Below are positions 25,594 through 36,881 of a stretch of DNA of 64,000 nt, in pieces. The DNA is from Sialis fuliginosa. Lineage: Eukaryota > Arthropoda > Insecta > Megaloptera > Sialidae. The stretch covers positions 28,098,267 to 28,162,266 of the forward strand of contig OY540809.1 of NCBI GenBank assembly GCA_961205875.1, given 5' to 3'. The first letter of the stretch is position 1; each line of letters starts with the position of its first letter. The translations under genes were made by a program, and so were the position numbers. The notes beneath the pieces are model-generated. The model was not told the origin of the DNA. It searched no databases and saw only the letters and a program-made list of their open reading frames with translations.

Positions 25594-27285
25594 TTAATTA
25601 CTTAGGTGGTATATTTCATAGTTATGTTTTCTTAAATTATGTTTTTTATCTTTTATGTCAGTTTCTGTTGATATATATTTAAATAGTTCTATTACATATA
25701 TCCTGCAAAGTGTCAGTAATTTATTACTTTTGAAAAAATTTCGCAATGTTAGTATTTTATTAAGGTGAAAAATTAATCTGATTATTTTTTTCTGAATTAT
25801 AAAAACTCTCCCAGCATCCACAGTGCTACCCCACAGCAGAATACCGTACCTCATTGCTGAGTTCACATTCGCGTCGTAATATGCCATCAACTGGTGCTTT
25901 TCTAAATATTGTTTTAATATTCTAATTTGTTAATAACACCTGCACAGAGTTTTCGGTTTTCGAAATACCGGGATTCCAGTATTGCAATCTCTAGTTCAGA
26001 AAAAATATATTTGATATTAATATACAGTGTGTCTCAGGATAGATGAAACAAGAGGTCTAATGAACAAAAAAAAATCGAATTTCGGAATGATATTTAGGGA
26101 TCGAGTCCTGCTTGATGTAAAACTATGGTATACCAATAATCAGTCCATTCGGGCCTCTATAGGGTGTTTTATAAGCAAAGTTGAAAACACGCCTTAGAAA
26201 AAAATATTAAGAAAGTTCTTTAAAATATAATTCAGGCATCTCGTACCCAATTTCAGAAATTTTTTTTTTAATTCAAATGAAACAACTTAAATAAATTGCA
26301 TTTTATTTTGAACAACACAACAAAAACAAACAGCAAAAACAATAATTATTACCCCAAAATTAATTTGATTTCAAAATTATAACATTTACAAAAATAAAAA
26401 TATAAATTTTAATCATTTAGTTTAGCGGGCCATTTTTCACGACGCTTAATGTTGAAAAATTACATACAAAAATATTTTTATTTCTTGTGGCGTACTCATG
26501 TTTAAAATTATATTTTGAAAGAACTGTTTGTTTTTTTCAAACCATGTTGCTACGTTCAAAATCCATGCATTAATTGATTCACTCAAAGATGTTGCGTTAT
26601 CACCTACACACATTACAGCCGTATCATCCACAAACAACATTACCTTATTATTAATGTATATAGGTAGGGTCAACTGGGGTAAAAGTGAAACAAAATACAA
26701 ATCTTTCATGTTTTTTGACAGTTAATGATACAAATTCAAACTTTAATTTTTTCTACTAGATGCGCATATAAATAACCATTTTAAATATTAACGTCATTTG
26801 AACTGTACAACACGGACTTTAAAAATGCAAAAATTGTGTTTCATTTTTAACCTCTAATTTTGGAAAAAGTAAAACAGGCCTCTCGAAAAATTAAAAGAAA
26901 AGCTACAAATGCAACTTTGATTTATCTTCTTTGTGGCATATCAATGTGAAATTGTAACAATTTATATCTGAGCTATACAGAAAGTTATTTGCAAAGAATT
27001 AAAATTTAATTCACACGTTTTGACATCGACTAACAGGAAAATCTGTAGGTGTGACACATCACTTATTAGGCGATTCATATTTTCAGGTCGCTTTAACAAA
27101 CCTTTAATGATGATGTCAGTTTTTATAATTCTCCTATAAACAAATTAATTTTTTAGTTGCAAGCTTGTTTCACTTTTACCCCATTTTTGTGGTGTTTCAT
27201 ATTTACCCCGCTCCACCCTATCATTGATATACAATAGAAAAAGTAAGGGTCCTAGAATAGACCCTTGTGGTACTCCATACATTAA
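25594..27285 (-). pseudogene. non-LTR retrotransposon reverse transcriptase relic, interrupted by a MITE
   Basis: Three blocks in order on the minus strand. First, GVPQGSILGPLLFLLYIND (27,219-27,285) is a reverse transcriptase core motif. Second, after an inserted MITE, LPIYINNKVMLFVDDTAVMC (26,446-26,700) carries the catalytic F-x-DD box. Third, NSAMRYGILLWGSTVDAGRV followed by FIIQKKIIRLIF (25,594-25,890) is the C-terminal domain typical of Jockey/CR1-like LINEs. About 80 residues between the second and third blocks are replaced by unrelated A/T-rich DNA. No endonuclease or 5' part. It is a dead copy inside the dpr intron, same strand as the gene. Confidence 0.82.
26667..27218. mobile_element. 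TA-flanked MITE inserted in the LINE relic (552 bp)
   Basis: Ends GGGTCAACTGGGGTAAAAGT and ...ACCCCGCTCCACCC with TA at both sides. A nested partial inverse (GTTTCACTTTTACCCC at about 27,168) shows a duplicated right terminus. It splits the reverse transcriptase between YIND and LPIYINN, so it arrived after the LINE. Confidence 0.75.
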
Positions 27286-27653
27286 TCACACTTTATTGAA
27301 AGTTTGTTGTATCTATTCAGATACTCGAATATTAAAATTAGCAAATAAATAATTCAAAACGAATGATTGAATATGTATGTTTTTATTTATTTAAGAGTGT
27401 CTTCTGGTCAATTAATAATTCAAGACAGAAAAACTAGATGAAACAAAGCTTTTATCGTCAACCACAGAACCCAACACCGTGTCTAATTAACTTAGATACA
27501 GGGGAAAGTTGTTGAAATAACAATTTACTAACTGAATTTCTAACCTGATTTAATATATGTCATCTTTTATACAAGTTTATATATTTTATTTTTATTTTGT
27601 ACATAAAAAAACATTTTTACTAATGCATTTTGTCAATCTTTAAGAGAACTTAC

Positions 27654-27762
27654 CTACAATCTGCAACTCTATAAAAATACTACATGGTGGATATGTGGAC
27701 ACTTGGCATTCGTATACTCCCGCATCGTTCTCTGTCACGTACCTTAAATGTAGAGACCAATC
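27654..27762 (-). CDS. dpr-family gene, exon ending Ig domain 1 (DAGVYECQVST)
   Basis: A 109-nt exon, acceptor TATTTTAG, donor GTAAGT (consensus). It encodes DWSLHLRYVTENDAGVYECQ then VSTYPPCSIFIELQIV plus one base. D-x-G-x-Y-x-C is the Ig F-strand motif carrying the second Ig1 cysteine, and 'DW.L.L..V...DAG.YECQVST' is diagnostic for Dpr proteins. It ends in phase 1; the split codon G|AA joins EAQAEII in the next exon at 24,934. An extra cysteine (PPCS) lies just after the F strand. AT-rich codon choice matches the upstream exons. Confidence 0.92.
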
Positions 27763-29385
27763 CTAAAATAATACAAGTTATTTAAACTTTTAACGCGGTC
27801 ATAGTCATTAGTTTAAAATTTTTGGTAGGTATACATTATACTCGTAGCATACATTTTTAGAACATATGTATAGAGGTAGTTTTCTCTGTATTAAACAATA
27901 GGAAAAAACTACTTCGCATGAGTAAAAACATCAAAATAAGCCGAAAAACTATAAATATCATTATCAACTTTATAAAATCATTTCTCGATAGATTTTATTT
28001 TCAACTTTTATTTAATTTTTTTTGAACCCATTTTCCAAAAAAATGCATAAACAACTATATTGGAACTCAACATTTTTAATTGCTCTATTTCATAAAAATA
28101 TATTACCTAATTAACACATCATAATCTAATAGGACTGCAATATTAAAAAAATATATTGTAGCCAGACACGATGTGTCGGTATGAAGATGTACTTTTTAGA
28201 TGTCCTTATAGCGATCTTTTCTAAGGACTTTTCTTGATATTTTTTTTATAAATAGATAGCCAATAAAATTTTAGGAAGCTATCTGGAAGTACAAGTCACT
28301 AGCTTAATTAGAAATATATTTAATTTACGATTTAAATCGAAAAAGGTGTGGCTAGAACCGTGTGTCGGAGGGTTCAATAAAATATTTGTTATGTCATAAG
28401 TCGTGAAAAAAAAGAAAGAAAATTTTTTACTTTGGTAAGGAAAATAACCGGACATGAATATTATAGAAAACGTGTGACATAATATTTCGTAATCAAAATT
28501 AGCCAAATGAACGGAAAATTCCGCAACAAACAGGATTTAATGGCCGTTTTAATAGAGAAAGTGGCAGAATTTTCCGCTAAAGGTAATTGATGATTTATAA
28601 CCACAATGCCAAATCGAATAAAATCTCTACAAGAGAAGAAATGAATTAGAACACGATATTAAAAAAAATTCACTTTGCTAGTGAACTATTTTTGAAAATA
28701 AAAATTAATGTTTTTATATTACTTTTGATGGCCCATTAATAACAAAAACAATAATTGATTTTCTACATCATTACTATTCAAATTGCCAATTAAATTTATT
28801 TCGTAGAAGAAATTATAAACAAATTTAATTTTGAAATACAAAAAATTTACTGATTGACGGTGGCATTGAACATAAATTTCATGACAAAAATTCAACCTTT
28901 ACATGTTTGAGCAATTATAAAAATTGAATAATAAATAACGGACCATAATTCACAAGTATACAACGAGTTCGGCAGCACAAACAAATTACAAGTGCTGTAT
29001 TTTAATCCATAACACTTAATTCTTTCTAAGTGGTCAGACATAAATAACCTTTATCAGAGATGAACATAACACGCAGTTGATTTGAAACGGCGGCGTTACA
29101 AAAAGGGACGCTTATGAAACATGCAATACGACATAAATAGGGTTGTTCAGTGAGAGAATAAAAATAGAATATAATGCTTACTCCATGTGGAAACATAGAT
29201 ATATATAGCGGAGACTATACCAATCTATAAGTCCAGATTGATCGATTGGTAGTTCTATATACAACATTGATTCAACAATATAAAATATTAATAATTGGTT
29301 ATTTTTTACCAATTTTTATGACTTTTTTTAAACGCATTATATTTTTTATCATGCTATTAGTTTAGTACGTCTAATGTATGATAAT
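27763..29385. other. intron, AT-rich
   Basis: No repeat ends or exons identified. A short inverted repeat around GGAAAATTCCGC / GCAGAATTTTCCGC (28,513-28,577) is visible. The ORF at 28,279-28,506 has no recognisable content. Confidence 0.4.
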
Positions 29386-29675
29386 ACAGACTAGTTAGCA
29401 AAATTTGCTAGTTTGCAAGCGCATTCAATGGGATATTAATTTATATGATAGTTCTCTTTGAGTTTTTGACAGATAGGTATATATGCGGTTAACAAAAACC
29501 AAAGTATGTAAATTATATTTGTAATGTTTATTTACTAACCTTGAGTAAATACGGTAAAAGTCAACTTACCGCGTATGCATGTACGTATCGTCAAAAAACT
29601 AAGAGAATTGTCATATATGTTTGATACCCCATTTGAAAGTGCTTGCAAGCTAATAAATTTTGCTAGCTAGTCTGT
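29386..29675. mobile_element. MITE with TAGCAAAATTTGCTAG ends (290 bp)
   Basis: ACAGACTAGTTAGCAAAATT (left) and the inverse AAATTTTGCTAGCTAGTCTGT (right); arms extend through TGCAAGC..ATTCAA.GGG.TAT for about 90 bp. The same family hosts the hAT insertion at 51,690-54,262. Confidence 0.75.
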
Positions 29676-29860
29676 CTCAAAAATTAACTGTCACTATATA
29701 TGTACCTAATGTTAATGATGGAAAAATATGCGGCACTTATATAAAACGTATTTTAGATTAATATAGAAAGCATGTTTCGTATAAAGTATTAATGTAAAAT
29801 CAATGTTCGTTCCTTAATTTCAATTCAAGCAACAAAATTATTTATTTTAAAATTTCTCAC

Positions 29861-29872
29861 CTGATCTTCCAG
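29861..29872 (-). CDS. candidate 12-nt micro-exon of the dpr-family gene (LEDQ)
   Basis: On the minus strand a T-rich tract ending in TTTTTTTGCAG is followed by exactly 12 bases, CTGGAAGATCAG, and then GTGAGA. Both splice signals are good, and 12 bases keep phase 0 between the exon ending at 30,024 and the one starting at 27,762. Inclusion adds LEDQ to the D-E region between TSQGKNTK and DWSLHL. Without it the loop has the length I expect for other Dpr proteins, so this could be an alternative micro-exon or a chance match. Only RNA can decide. Confidence 0.45.
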
Positions 29873-30023
29873 CTGCAAAAAAATACAAAAAACTTATTTT
29901 AATATTTTGACAGCTTTCACAATAAACACCCCTTCCTTTTAATGTAAATTTAAAAAAACTGTACACCCCTGCAATAATTCTAAACACGTCAGTAAAATGC
30001 CGGTCACGAATCTGGCCTCCTAC

Positions 30024-30125
30024 CTTTGTATTCTTTCCTTGCGATGTAAAAAATCGTTCGTCGCTGCTGTACGTTGTTAATCCAACCGTTAGCAGCTGAT
30101 AGTCGCTTTTCCTTATCCACGAAAC
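30024..30125 (-). CDS. dpr-family gene, exon of Ig domain 1 (VSWIR...TYSSDERF)
   Basis: A 102-nt exon of 34 whole codons (phase 0 at both ends), with acceptor TTTCCAG and donor GTAGGA. It encodes VSWIRKSDYQLLTVGLTTYS followed by SDERFFTSQGKNTK. The W of VSWIR is the Ig core tryptophan, and 'LLTVG.TY..DERF' is the Dpr hallmark of the C-to-D strands of the first Ig domain. The segment LTVGLTTYSSDERF recalls the Dpr13 group from memory, but I do not assign a paralogue. It lies about 1.6 kb downstream of the previous exon in gene direction; the intron between contains a repeat at 31,080-31,585. Confidence 0.9.
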
Positions 30126-31079
30126 CTGGAAATTTATAAATTCTCAATTGAAATTTTCAACATTTATGTGCAGCCTTTGTGACTACAAATTCATTCATAT
30201 TACTCTGAATAAATATAGGATGAAGATAATAGTTTTACTAGATTGCTTTTATATTTGCTCGTGCGAAAATTATAATAATTAAATTCGTAATGTATGTGTT
30301 GTGTTTGGAATAATGAAACAGTTGCAATAGAGAAAAACTTGATATTTTACTAAAATTGTATTAATGATCGTTCAATTTCTAAATTAAACAAGCCGTGGGT
30401 TGGGGTGAGACCCTTTAGGTCCACACAATCAACTTCCCAACATGGTATGATTATAAATACTTGAATACTGATTATTTATTGCGTCAATATAGTTCATGTG
30501 AATATTTTTTATAGTATATAAACAAATTTAATGGAATTTGTCAGAATTTGCCGCCGCTGTATTATGAATATTAGTTTTCTATTATTCCTATTGTCAATAA
30601 TATAATACACATTTTTAGAATAACTACTCTGAAAATTGCGTTTGTTTCTAAGGCAACATGAATTAGTAAATGTATTTATTATTTAAAATTTAAATTTTGA
30701 GGGTGGTTTTCACCTCTTAAATGGCTGTTTAGGCACGTATAAAAAATTACTGAAATACATGTTTTATTATTTGTAGTGTAGAATATTTATTGATGCTAAG
30801 TTTCAAGTAAATTCGACCAAAAAAATTTTTTTACCTACAAAAACTTTTACACCCGGTTTTTCTATAAGAATTAAGTAATTTTTATATGTAACGTACATTC
30901 GAAACCATAAAGAAAATATTGTTTGTTTTTTTAATTTGTTTCGCTATAATCAGTTCAGCGCAAAATAAGACACACAGAAAGAGATATTATACATACTTAT
31001 AAGTAAAGACAAAGTGAGAGAGGGACATGCTATGGGAATGGGGTAAGACGATACCATCTGTCAAAGTAATGGCTTTTTT
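30126..31079. other. intron, AT-rich
   Basis: Nothing recognised. A 'TTTTGAGGGTGGTTTTCACC' phrase at 30,698 recurs at 34,768, and the segment around 30,730-30,850 resembles 60,720-60,830: dispersed repeat traces. Confidence 0.4.
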
Positions 31080-31585
31080 AGGTTTCCGTAGAAAACTAGG
31101 AAACATTATAGTTTCGCTATGTCCGTCCGACCTCAAAAATTTTAGACCGATTAAGATGAAATTTGGTAAACGGGCGAAGACTGAAAACCCAAAAATAGAA
31201 ATGAAGAATTTAGAAAAAAAAAATTTTTTTGGACCCTCTTTCCATAGACTAAAAGTATATTTAAAAAAAAAATTTACTTAATCCATTTAGTAGGGTAAGT
31301 GGGATGTCATTAGATATGTAGGTCTCCTAAAATGCAACAAAAAATGTTATATGACCTTTTGATTTTAATCCTTTACTCACGATATATTTGCTTTTTAATG
31401 TGGTTATCAGAGCGCTCCCCCCTTGCACTTTCTAAACTACCGATGCAAAAAATCTAAAAAAAATCCAGAATGTAGCTTTTAGTTAGTACTTTCAATGAAA
31501 ATTATAACGAACACTGTAGCTAGAATAGTTTATAAAAAAAATTGAAATAACTCTTGTTTATAAATCGTAATGACTACGGAAACCT
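31080..31585. repeat. dispersed repeat with AGGTTTCCGTAG inverted ends (506 bp)
   Basis: AGGTTTCCGTAG at 31,080-31,091 and CTACGGAAACCT at 31,574-31,585. The body shares 'ATAGTTTCGCT', 'GAT.AAGATGAAATTTGGTA' and 'TCAATGAAAATTATAACGAAC' with a second copy at about 37,965-38,450. The ORF at 31,027 runs through it and is not a gene. Confidence 0.75.
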
Positions 31586-31716
31586 ATCATGTGCGTGCCC
31601 AACACGCACTTGGTCGTTTTATTTTACTATAACTAACGTGCATATAAATTGTATTTATTAACCTAAGAATAAAATTAACACAAAATCTTTAAAATAGTAA
31701 AAGAACATATCATTAC

Positions 31717-31922
31717 CGTGCTCTCTCCGATTTCTGTGACTTCACAATGTAAAGTTGCTGTTGAACCAACCTGGGCTAGAACCTCAGTGCAGTTAGGACT
31801 CAAGAAGTATCCAGAATCCTTGTACCGTACATACTCAACGTGTTTTTGGATTGAATTGTGGTTGTTACTAATTTCCGACTTCGTTAACCAAAAATGATCA
31901 CCTTCTTCGACTCGTTGTTGCT
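31717..31922 (-). CDS. dpr-family gene, exon with start of Ig domain 1
   Basis: Exon of a Dpr-type cell-surface immunoglobulin protein. In the known family these bind DIP partners on neurons and guide synaptic matching. The 206-nt minus-strand exon has an AG acceptor (reverse complement of 31,923-31,924) and a GT donor (31,716-31,715). It opens with two bases of a split codon, then 68 codons. The end carries the Ig1 B-strand signature VLAQVGSTATLHCEV, with the first Ig cysteine, preceded by NCT, a possible N-glycosylation site. It ends in phase 0 and joins VSWIRK in the next exon (30,125), giving the Dpr order 'AQVG...C...VSWIR'. The N-terminal half (QQRVEEGDHFWLTKSE) is not family-conserved. 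The preceding exon is not securely identified. Family assignment is strong; the paralogue number is not assigned. Confidence 0.85.
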
Positions 31923-32129
31923 CTGAAAATGATATTTATACTCATAATTTTTTTTTTTTACATATGTAAGTATACACCCTGCCATATAGAAACATTTATA
32001 GATTATAATAGCTAAAATCAAGCTGAACAGATGCTAAAAACTATAAAATAAATTCCGACTCAATTAATTCTTAGACAAGTAACAAATAAAACAAACAAGA
32101 AAAGATATTCAAGTGAAATTAAGAACATC

Positions 32130-32530
32130 CTTCGCTTGCGTGGACTACTGAATTGTTGTTCAGAATTTAAAAAAAATATTGAATTATGTTATTATTGTAA
32201 CAAAAACCAAACGACACTTAAATTATCTAACAAAAACGAATCAGAACAAAAAGTAAAAATAATTTTTGTTCTGTTTAAATTTAAAAGTTAATTATTGAAA
32301 ACAAATCCCCGCCGAACCGTTCCCTTTTGCCACACGCCCGCGCAGCGACACGGGTTCTGCTTTACATAGTTTTGCGCGAATAATATGTCCCCGTATGTAT
32401 ATTTCAAGTTATTTCCTGAACCAAAAGACAAAATTGGATGCTGTAAAGGGCAAATTATATCTACATTAAGTACAAATAACGATGAAATCATTTATTTTGA
32501 TAAGGGTGAATGTTTTGCAGGTCATAAGTT
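32130..32530 (-). mobile_element. truncated Helitron-type element
   Basis: Shares TTCGCTTGCGTGGACTACTG and the (AAATAATTTTTGTTCT) core with the copies at 13,747 and 36,040. The CTAG terminus is lost, and the right side stops near CAGGTCATAAGTTGACG. The reverse ORF 32,288-32,491 lies inside and is not a gene. Confidence 0.6.
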
Positions 32531-33629
32531 GACGTAAACAGAACCCAAATATTTTAAATTTTCTTTGTAACATAAATTTAGTCACTGTGGCTTAAATATA
32601 AAAGTTAGACATATGATGTCCCGGACTTTATTTTAGATCTTTTGATTGTACACAATTCTTTACTACATTATTTTGTTCAATATTGAACGGTTTAAGCAGT
32701 GTACTGCAAAAGAGCGCGCCGACGGCAAATTTTTTCCAACTTGATTTACTATTATCGTCACTTCTTAGTTGTTACCTATGTTACCTTACGTAACAAAATA
32801 TAGCCTATAACCTGGCCAAAGAACGTACCTATGAATTTAAAAAAACACGTAAATCGGATAATATTAATATTATTATATAATATTAGTATAGATTACATCT
32901 ATGTATATAGAGTAATCGTAAATAACATTTAACATTAATATTTTTAATTTTTACTACAATTCACTATGTACTGTTTATAAATTTAAAAAAGTTTAATTTT
33001 GTAAATAAAGAATTGTCAAGACTCCATAGTGATGTATTATAAACATTATTTAGTGACATGTCATCATTTTTACAATAATATAAAATTTATATATCCATTA
33101 TATTATCTTTTGTTATGATATAATGATAAACATTCGGGTTTATAGCGTAAAGTCTACGCAAGAAATCACATAAAAGCTATAAAGAAAACTAACACTTTTA
33201 AAATTCTGCTAGGCGTGATGTTTCATTGATCTCCAATATCTTTCCAATGTAGAAGCTTGAAGAGGTCAGGGCTAAAGGTCAGTAAAACCCTTATTTATGT
33301 TCGCTGCTATTTCCGCTTTATTGACAAATATCGAATTTAATCATTTGATTTTTAGAAATTATTCTTGATAAATTTTAATTATTGATGTCATATCAATTTA
33401 TTTAACAATTTCGATACATTTAAATTATGCTTAATAAAACATTCATTTATTTGATAAACTGACTAGACAAAATTGACTGGTATATTTTTCGAAATTACTT
33501 CATTTAACTTGAAATTATTGTGGAATTAAACTCCTCAATCATGATTTTATTACAAACGTGTACCTACATAAGTATACAAACTGCGTTCAGAAAACCTATC
33601 TTTACTATTGCCTTGGATTTAAAAATACG
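32531..33629. other. AT-rich non-coding stretch
   Basis: Nothing supported. Confidence 0.35.
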
Positions 33630-34290
33630 CTTCTTTGCCATATCGAAAACAGGAGAAGCTTTGTGATTGTTTTATGAGAAAAAAATTGTTCTCCGATTTT
33701 TAAATTTTAACTTAACATTTTTGTTTCGCGTCTGTCTGTCTATCTATCTTCACACATGCATAACTCATGAACCACTGAACCGATATTAATTAAACTTGGT
33801 CTGACTTGAGGACGATGCCAAATCATCAAAATCGAGTGTAAAGGGGACATCCCAAAATATATATTTTTTCAAGATATCCTAAAAACGACATATTTTAAGT
33901 GAAATTTTTTTATAGAGCATTCAATTTCCTATAATATGTTGGTCACCAAAACGTTTGTTGTAAAATATTCCCTTATTTTTTTTCAATTTGCTTTAAAAAA
34001 ATCGTCATTTTTTTTAAATAGCTTTAAATGTAATTTTGACGTTTGCATAATCGGAAAAATTGTCAAAAAATTAAAAATATACGTATAAATAATCATGCGC
34101 GTATTAAAAAAAATGTCGAATAAATATTTATTAAATTCTTAAAAATTATATGGTTAACCAATGGCAAGCAGTTCATCTGAATACTTTGTCGGTGTTTATT
34201 CAAAGTGTTCGATTATTAACTACCTTTGGTAAATTTAATACAAGGAAGCACTGTGAATTTACTTGGTAGATGCTTTTTTTCTTATTTTTT
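33630..34290 (+). repeat. second copy of the Tc1-like family (no intact ends)
   Basis: Shares 'CATAACTCATGAACCACTGA', 'TTGAGGACGAT' and a transposase scrap with copy one. Around 34,140-34,285 the plus strand aligns with the MVNQCQAIYLNT...CAFTWQM segment of the copy at 14,460-14,997, now full of stops. Opposite orientation to that copy. Confidence 0.65.
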
Positions 34291-34429
34291 CACTTAAAAT
34301 AAGATTCTTAAAGCTAAAATAGATATTCTCATTTACAAACAATATAACCAACAAAAAAATATCATGATATTGTCCACTTCAAACTTTGATCTGAAAAGTT
34401 TTTCGAAATAAAAATTCGTAGCGTGCATA

Positions 34430-35191
34430 ATAGTCCGGGAGCCGTCAACCCTCAAAACATATGTCATCAAGTTTTGAGATAATTTATTTATTTTCGGATA
34501 GTTTTTCAACAGTAGGTAAAAGAAATGCTGGTCGGCCGCGGCATATCTTGTCCAATTATGTGCTAACCCTAGTTTAAGAACCGCTGTTACAGAGCATCTA
34601 CATGTAAATTTAGAAAATTTTAATGTCAAGGGTTGTCAAGATATAGTCGAAAATATATGTCGAAATGATTATAAAAAATTAATATTTTTATGTAGGTATG
34701 TAACACTTTTTTTTAGGGTATACAGTTTTTGCGTTATAGAGAAAAAACGAAAAATTCGTAAAATTTTGAGGGAGGTTTTCACCCCTTAAATGGTCGTTAT
34801 CACACATATAAAAAATACGTGTTCCTTAGAATTGATTGAACTATTAGTATACGAAATTGCAACAAAATCGGCGAGGATCACCTGACGAGTTATTGAACTT
34901 TTTAAAGATAAATTTGGTCGGACTGACAAAACTGCCAAGATATGAGCTGGCCGACCGAAAGATTTAAAAAGTACATTGTTATAGCTTTAATTTGGCATAT
35001 AATTCAGCCCGAAACTCGATGACGTAAAAGTCGACCTAAAATAAGCACCTAACAGCTGCGCTAACTGGACAAGATATGCCGCGGCCGACCAGCATTTCTT
35101 TTACCTACTGTTGAAAAACTATCCGAAAATAAATAAATTATCTCGAAACTCGATGACGTATGTTTTGGGGGTTGACGGCTCCCAGTCTATA
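34430..35191. repeat. foldback element (762 bp)
   Basis: TAGTCCGGGAGCCGTCAACC at the left and GGTTGACGGCTCCCAGTCTA at the right. Arms contain GGTCGGCCGCGGCATATCTT (34,532) and its inverse (35,071-35,091). The 98-codon reverse ORF at 34,333 reads through the left arm and is not a gene. Confidence 0.75.
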
Positions 35192-36039
35192 ATAGATATT
35201 CAGTTTTATCAAGTTTTACAGTACTTGTATGAAAAATATATACTATCTGGAAAAATTTAAAAATTACTCAATTATTGTTAATTCATCATCAATCTCTCAG
35301 TTCTGGACAATTCGATAATTAATTATATTAATACATATAAACTAGTTATTTTGTATGTACGTTATTATGTTCGTTACCTCAAAATTACATAACCACTAAT
35401 CCGATTTGTAGAATTTTTTAACTGGTGGAAAGATTAAATTCTCGGAAATAACATAGGCCTTTATTTAAATACACTAACACAAAGGATGATTGAACAGTGA
35501 AGAAATATGTTGCGGAAAATAGATAATAAAGAGAACACGAGGACCAAATAGCCGTACACATATGATAGGAGACATATCAAAATTATATATTGAAATTCTA
35601 TAGTTTTCAATAAAATCTACATGTATAAAAGTCCACGGAAGCATATATATATATTAGATCACTTACTACATACGTTTTTTTTATATAAAACGCTGGTGAA
35701 GTCGACAGCAATCTATATCAGTAACGGCACAAGCTATATAAAATCGGTTTTAGATTTAAATACTACATTTATCACGGATATAGGTAATATAAAACCTAAG
35801 GAAATAGCTAAAAATATGAGTTAAAAAAATACGTGCAGAATATTAGTTTCTTTCCAGTGGTGTTAGGGGGTAGGTTGGGTAGAGTGCGGGACGAAATGTA
35901 GTAGGTTTTTTTTATATTTTGTACACATTAAAAATAATATATAAATATCCACTGGTAATAAATAGAAAAGTTATTCGTATATAAGGGCGAAGCTGCGAGA
36001 AAAATATAAGTAATGTGATAAGATCTTAACTTAATTTCA
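35192..36039. other. AT-rich non-coding stretch
   Basis: Nothing recognised. The ORF at 35,621-35,824 has no domain. Confidence 0.35.
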
Positions 36040-36867
36040 TCCTTAATATACAGGGTGTTTGGTTCGGTGATACGAATATTTGGAAGGTAAAATGGTCATT
36101 TGGAAGTGATTTAAGCAAATGTACCTATATACAAAGTGCAACAGTTTTTTTTATATGGGGCATTTTAGTCAATTTTTGAAAAAACACAGAATTATACTTG
36201 TTAATAGCAAAATTTCAGAAGTTAAAGTTGAATGAATGAATTTTTAACTTTTGAAATTTTGCTATTAACATGTATAATTCTGGGTTTTTCAAAAATTTAC
36301 TAAAATGCCTTTTATAAAAAACTGTTGCACTTTATATATAAGTATATATTTGTTTAAATCACTTCCAAATGACTCATTCTACCTTCCTTCAAAATATTCG
36401 TATCGCCGAACCAAACACCCTTATATAAAGCTTAACGTCTGTCTGTCTGTCTGACTTATGACCTGCAAAACATTAATCCTTATCGAAATAAATGATTCCA
36501 TCGTCATAAGTACTTAATGTAGACATAATTTGCCCTTTACAGAATCCAATTTGGTCTTTTGGTTTAGGAAATAACTTGAAATATACATACAGTAACATTT
36601 TATTCGCAGCAATTCGCGCGAACTACGATGAAATGTCGCGGGGCAGAGGAAAGATTCTGCGCTCAGCCGGCAATTGTTTATTTTGTTTTCAATTATTAAC
36701 TTTTAAATTTAAACGGAACAAAAATTATTTGTAATTTTTGTTCTGATTCGTTTTTTTAGTGATTTATGTTTTTATTACGATAGTAAATAATCGTGTTTGT
36801 ACTAAATTCAACTATATTTTTCAAAAATCCTAAACAATAATTCCGTAGTCTACGCGGGCGAAGCTAG
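36040..36867 (+). mobile_element. Helitron-type element with a nested MITE
   Basis: Starts A|TCCTTAATATA, contains (TGTC)n at 36,432-36,451, ends TAGTCTACGCGGGCGAAG-CTAG|T. The start, the end and the A/T insertion context are all Helitron-like. It is interrupted 11 bp from its start by the MITE 36,051-36,421. A second, oppositely oriented Helitron terminus (CTAG at 36,882-36,885) begins 15 bp after its end. Confidence 0.72.
36051..36421. mobile_element. mariner-type MITE (371 bp) nested in Helitron
   Basis: Ends CAGGGTGTTTGGTTCGGTGA and TCGCCGAACCAAACACCCT flanked by TA; arms mirror over nearly the full length (CACTTCCAAATGACTCATT and its inverse). Confidence 0.85.
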
Positions 36868-36881
36868 TATTTATATATTTA

